Shown here in pieces: positions 60,814 through 64,000 of a DNA stretch of 64,000 nucleotides. This DNA is from Aquibaculum arenosum. Lineage in GTDB: Bacteria > Pseudomonadota > Alphaproteobacteria > Kiloniellales > DSM-21159. Under the pieces are notes generated by a model that was given only the letters and a program-made list of their open reading frames with translations, searched no databases and had not been told where the DNA came from. Position 1 is the first letter of the stretch; each line of letters begins with the position of its first letter. The stretch covers positions 1-64,000 of the forward strand of contig NZ_JARHUD010000006.1 in assembly GCF_029222965.1 (NCBI RefSeq). The letters are read 5' to 3'. A program made the translations under genes and the position numbers.

Positions 60814-61530
60814 GTCCGGCAGGTCTTGCAGCAGGCGCCAGCGCAAGGAAGGCGGTCCGGCCGGCTCCCGCTGACTCACCGCGACGATGAAGCCTTCGGG
60901 CAACTGGCGCTGCTCGAAATGCCAGGTGCTAGGGTCGTCATCCACCGCGGGCGTGAAGGTGAGCCGGAAGGGATCGAGGTCGAAGGCGAAGGAATCCAGC
61001 GGCATGCGTAGGCCGATACCGCTGCCCTTGAGGTAGGCCTCCTTCAGGGTCCAGATCCGAAAAAAGCGGTCCCAGCGCTCGCTCTCAACCGGATGCTCGA
61101 GCTGGGCCACTTCACTGGGCGCGAAGAGCCTGCGTCCGACCTCGGCCGCCGTGCGCCGGTCCCGGCTTTCCACATCGACCCCGATGGCCGGGCGGCGCCC
61201 CACCAGGCAGGCGACGCAGCCCCGGGTGTGGGAAATGTTGAAGTAGAGCCGATCCGCCTGCCCGGGCTGCAATTCCGGCTTACCGCCGGGGCCGGGGCGA
61301 AAGCGCCAGTCGCGCGGATCACGCGGCGCGGCAGCGCTGAGCAAGAGACGCAGCAGGCCGTGGGCAAAGCGATAGTCCCGGCGGTCGCGCTCGAAGGCAA
61401 AGCGTGCGGCGCGTGCCTGCTCCTCGGCGCTCAGCAGGCCGGCCATGGCCATTTCGCGGTCGAACGCAAGCCTGCCGGTGGGCAGCACCCAGACCTCCGC
61501 CTCCACGTCTTCCAGCACCGCTCCTTGCAT
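60808..61530 (-). CDS. 4'-phosphopantetheinyl transferase, Sfp family
   Basis: A protein of about 240 residues that transfers phosphopantetheine from CoA to a Ser of acyl or peptidyl carrier proteins. Motifs: GKPELQPG, LYFNISHTRGCVACLVG, the Mg-binding IGVDVES and the WTLKEAYLKGSGIGL block. ATG at 61530 is favoured because GGCGAGG lies upstream; ATG at 61551 is possible. No polyketide or peptide synthase is in the window, so the target may be elsewhere. Confidence 0.9.
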   Translation of the reverse strand: MQGAVLEDVEAEVWVLPTGRLAFDREMAMAGLLSAEEQARAARFAFERDRRDYRFAHGLLRLLLSAAAPRDPRDWRFRPGPGGKPELQPGQADRLYFNISHTRGCVACLVGRRPAIGVDVESRDRRTAAEVGRRLFAPSEVAQLEHPVESERWDRFFRIWTLKEAYLKGSGIGLRMPLDSFAFDLDPFRLTFTPAVDDDPSTWHFEQRQLPEGFIVAVSQREPAGPPSLRWRLLQDLPDR

Positions 61531-61676
61531 ACCCTCGCCTTCCAACTCCATATCCCGAGGAAGCCCAAGTATAAACGTGCTCAGGCTACACCTATGGGCC
61601 CGGCTCTGCTAAACCCCCGCAGACGCCCGCACAAGTCGGGCTCCTGAACGCTTAAAGAACGAGGAAGACGCAAGCC

Positions 61677-63119
61677 ATGTCAGACGTCCATCGCAACCTC
61701 ATCAACGGCGAGTGGATTGACGCCACCGACGCCGGCAAGAACATCAACCCCTCGAACACGGACGACGTGGTCGGCCTCTACGCCTCGGCCACCGCCGACG
61801 AGACGCAGCAGGCCATCGCCGCCGCCAAGGCTGCAGCCCCAGCCTGGGGAACCTCCTCGATCCAGCAGCGCCACGACATCCTGAAGGCCGCTTCGGACGA
61901 GATCCTCTCCCGCAAGGAAGAGCTCGGTCGCCTGCTCGCCCGCGAAGAAGGCAAGACGCTGGCCGAGGGCATCGGCGAGGCGGCGCGTGCCGGGCAGATC
62001 TTCGGCTTCTTCGCCGGCGAATGCCTGCGCCTGTCCGGCGAGATGCTCGACAGTGTGCGCCCCGGCGTCTCGGTCACCATGACACGCGAGCCCATGGGCG
62101 TGGTGGGCATCATCACCCCCTGGAACTTCCCGATTGCAATCCCTGCCTGGAAGATCGCGCCGGCCCTGGCCTACGGCAATACGGTAGTGTTCAAGCCGGC
62201 CGACCTGGTGCCGGGCTGCGGCTGGGCACTGGTGGACATCCTGCAGCGCGCGGGCCTGCCAGCGGGTGTGCTGAATCTCGTCATGGGCAAGGGCTCCGTG
62301 GTCGGTCAGGCCATCCTGGACCACGACGACATCGACGCCGTGACCTTCACCGGCTCGGTCGCCACCGGCAAGCGCGTCGCCGCCGCCTGCGCGGAGAAGA
62401 TGCGCAAGGTGCAGCTCGAGATGGGCGGCAAGAACCCGCTGGTGGTGCTGGACGACGCCGATCTCAAGACGGCGGTCGAGGCCGCAGTCAATGGCGCCTT
62501 CTTCTCCACCGGCCAGCGTTGCACCGCCTCCTCGCGCCTGGTGGTCACCGAAGGCATCCATGATCGCTTCGTCGATGCGGTCACCGAGCGGCTCCAGGGC
62601 CTGGTGGTGGATGATGCTCTCAAGGAAGGCACCCACATCGGTCCCGTCGTGGATGAGCGGCAGTTGGAACAGGATATCTCCTACATCGACATTGGCCGCC
62701 AGGAAGGTGCAAAGCTGCACTGGGGCGGCGAGCGTTTGAACCGGGCCACCCCGGGCTTCTATCTGCAGCCGGCGCTGTTCACCGAGACCAACAACGACAT
62801 GCGGATCAACCGGGAGGAAATCTTCGGCCCGGTCGCGACTGTCATCAAGGTCGCGGACTACGACGAAGCACTGGCGGTCGCCAATGACACCAACTTTGGC
62901 CTTTCGTCGGGCATCTGCACCGGCAGCTTGAAGTACGCGAGCCACTTCCGCCGTTATTCCCAAGCCGGCATGGTAATGGTCAACCTGCCGACGGCGGGCG
63001 TGGACTACCACGTGCCCTTCGGCGGCCGGAAGGGCTCCTCCCTCGGTGCGCGCGAGCAGGGTCGCTACGCCGCCGAGTTCTACACCACGGTCAAGACCAG
63101 CTACACCCTGCCGCTCTGA
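61677..63119 (+). CDS. aldehyde dehydrogenase, 2-ketoglutarate semialdehyde dehydrogenase-type
   Basis: A 480-residue NAD(P)-dependent aldehyde dehydrogenase. Catalytic Cys is in TGQRCTASSR, Glu in LEMGGKNP, and the cofactor Asn in TPWNFP. The C-terminal VNLPTAGVDYHVPFGGRKGSS is typical of 2,5-dioxopentanoate (ketoglutarate semialdehyde) dehydrogenases as in Azospirillum, which end the non-phosphorylating arabinose, glucarate and hydroxyproline routes; succinate semialdehyde is the alternative. It has its own 125-base upstream region and a strong terminator. Confidence 0.88.
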   Translation: MSDVHRNLINGEWIDATDAGKNINPSNTDDVVGLYASATADETQQAIAAAKAAAPAWGTSSIQQRHDILKAASDEILSRKEELGRLLAREEGKTLAEGIGEAARAGQIFGFFAGECLRLSGEMLDSVRPGVSVTMTREPMGVVGIITPWNFPIAIPAWKIAPALAYGNTVVFKPADLVPGCGWALVDILQRAGLPAGVLNLVMGKGSVVGQAILDHDDIDAVTFTGSVATGKRVAAACAEKMRKVQLEMGGKNPLVVLDDADLKTAVEAAVNGAFFSTGQRCTASSRLVVTEGIHDRFVDAVTERLQGLVVDDALKEGTHIGPVVDERQLEQDISYIDIGRQEGAKLHWGGERLNRATPGFYLQPALFTETNNDMRINREEIFGPVATVIKVADYDEALAVANDTNFGLSSGICTGSLKYASHFRRYSQAGMVMVNLPTAGVDYHVPFGGRKGSSLGAREQGRYAAEFYTTVKTSYTLPL

Positions 63120-63130
63120 CCGGCGTTACA

Positions 63131-63163
63131 GCCCCGGCCGCAGTCTTCTGCTGCGGCCGGGGC
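63131..63163 (+). terminator. intrinsic terminator after the aldehyde dehydrogenase gene
   Basis: A perfect 13-bp GC-rich stem, GCCCCGGCCGCAG with CTGCGGCCGGGGC, and a 7-base loop, 12 bases after the stop codon; a CT-rich tail follows. Confidence 0.75.
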
Positions 63164-63200
63164 GCTCTCTCACTATTGCGGTTCGAAGGTCACACGCACG

Positions 63201-64000
63201 ATGGCAAAAGCACGGATTTTTATCGACGGCGAAGCCGGAACCACCGGACTGCAGATCCGCGGCCGGCTGGAACAGCGCCCCGACATCGAGCTGTTGACCA
63301 TCGACCCGGAGCTGCGCAAGGACACCGCCGAACGCCGTCGCCTGCTCAATGCCGCCGATCTGGTGGTTTTGTGCCTGCCGGACGATGCGGCACGAGACTC
63401 CGTGGCCATGATCGAGCGGCCAGGCGTAAAGGTGCTGGACGCCTCCTCCGCCCACCGCGTTGCCGATGGCTGGGCCTACGGCTTTCCCGAGATGACGCGC
63501 GCACAGCAGGCCACGGTCGCCGAGGCCGGGCGCGTCGCCAACCCCGGCTGCTACCCGACCGGGGCGATCGCGCTGCTGCGCCCGCTCACCGACGCCGGCC
63601 TGCTGCCTGCCGACTATCCAGTCGCCGTTCACGGCGTTTCCGGCTACAGCGGCGGCGGCCGGCAGTTGATCGAGTCCTTCGAGGGGCGCGGCGACAATCC
63701 CACGCAGGAGAACTACCGGCTCTATGCCCTGGGCCTGGCCCACAAGCACCTGCCGGAAATGCAGCGCTACGCCGGTCTGGCGCACAAGCCGGTGTTCTTT
63801 CCGGCGGTCGGGCGCTTCCGCCAGGGCATGCTGGTGCAGGTGCCACTGCAGCTCTGGTCCCTGCCAAAGCAGCCGAGCGGGCGCGACGTCCATGCCGTGC
63901 TGACCGAGCATTATGAAGGCCAGTGCTACGTCCGCGTTCAGCCCCTAGCTGAGTCGCCGCCCACCGGCCTGGAGCCGGAAGCGCTCAACGACAGCAATGA
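63201..64000 (+). CDS. argC: N-acetyl-gamma-glutamyl-phosphate reductase, short type, cut by window end
   Basis: The frame from ATG 63201 runs to the window edge without a stop (266 codons of about 310). It encodes the short AGPR type 2 found in many alphaproteobacteria: [16 protein letters not shown] as the nucleotide-binding start, [20 protein letters not shown], the catalytic Cys117 in NPGCYPTGA, and [14 protein letters not shown]. ArgC reduces N-acetylglutamyl phosphate to the semialdehyde in arginine synthesis. argJ lies at 4.5 kb, so the arginine genes are scattered. Confidence 0.93.
   Translation, partial: MAKARIFIDGEAGTTGLQIRGRLEQRPDIELLTIDPELRKDTAERRRLLNAADLVVLCLPDDAARDSVAMIERPGVKVLDASSAHRVADGWAYGFPEMTRAQQATVAEAGRVANPGCYPTGAIALLRPLTDAGLLPADYPVAVHGVSGYSGGGRQLIESFEGRGDNPTQENYRLYALGLAHKHLPEMQRYAGLAHKPVFFPAVGRFRQGMLVQVPLQLWSLPKQPSGRDVHAVLTEHYEGQCYVRVQPLAESPPTGLEPEALNDSN

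Noticed and set aside
63176-63916. Complete plus-strand frame near the right edge.
   Set aside because: It is out of frame with argC, which starts at 63201 and shows all reductase motifs up to the window end.

Overview
The window looks like chromosomal DNA of a high-GC alphaproteobacterium, most likely from the Rhodospirillales/Kiloniellales side of the class. This is inferred from the gene families (TRAP transporters, short-type ArgC, D-tartrate dehydratase, FCD-type GntR, YdiJ-like oxidase) and from compact operons with many ATGA/GTGA stop-start overlaps; no species can be named from sequence alone. No prophage, CRISPR array, rRNA or replication origin was found.

Layout. 1-2.1 kb: an accessory patch with an unrecognised gene and two decayed transposase fragments (IS630-type and ISL3-type), lying just beyond the 3' end of tRNA-Ala(CGC). 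2.4-6.7 kb: housekeeping genes (YggT, DUF167, folD, Nudix hydrolase, argJ, parvulin isomerase). 7-12.6 kb: a catabolic operon with an IpdAB-like CoA-transferase-fold pair, a serine-ligated molybdenum S-/N-oxide-reductase-type enzyme, an AhpD-like protein and an AcuI-type acrylyl-CoA reductase. 12.6-16.9 kb: parE (topoisomerase IV), a thioesterase, a PAS protein and D-tartrate dehydratase. 17-24.2 kb: P-type cation ATPase, large FAD/Fe-S hydroxyacid dehydrogenase, DUF2786 protein and a spermidine-synthase-like protein. 24.2-31.4 kb: a GntR-controlled unit joining an HMG-CoA-lyase-type enzyme, a CaiB-type CoA-transferase, a TRAP transporter and an MFS carrier. 31.4-38 kb: two exported proteins (GYF_2 and proline-rich), an FrsA-like hydrolase, a TMEM175-like channel, a ParE/ParD-type toxin-antitoxin pair and a D-lactate-type dehydrogenase. 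38.2-41.3 kb: ExbB-ExbD-ExbD-TonB. 41.3-46.8 kb: an L-2-hydroxyglutarate-oxidase-like protein, an uncharacterised ParB-like/unknown pair and a two-partner-secretion translocator without its partner. 46.8-51.3 kb: haloacetate-dehalogenase-like hydrolase, AraC regulator, LctP-type permease and an atypical crotonase. 51.4-59.8 kb: a dense molybdate/tungstate locus (HTH-PBP regulator, TupBCA, orphan ModA, Mop, MOT1, MolABC). 59.9-61.5 kb: a PptH-like metallophosphoesterase convergent with a 4'-phosphopantetheinyl transferase. 61.7-64 kb: ketoglutarate-semialdehyde-type dehydrogenase and the start of a short-type argC cut by the window edge.

The points most worth following are: (1) the PptH-like hydrolase next to a phosphopantetheinyl transferase, the arrangement known from mycobacterial PptT/PptH; (2) a TonB motor gene set in which one of two ExbD proteins has Asn in place of the proton-carrying Asp; (3) a molybdate/tungstate locus with two substrate-binding proteins for one Tup permease plus MOT1 and MolABC; (4) a palindromic intergenic repeat present twice, whose arms differ by fully compensated changes; (5) the CoA/molybdenum-oxidoreductase/AcuI operon; and (6) an uncharacterised ParB-like gene pair.
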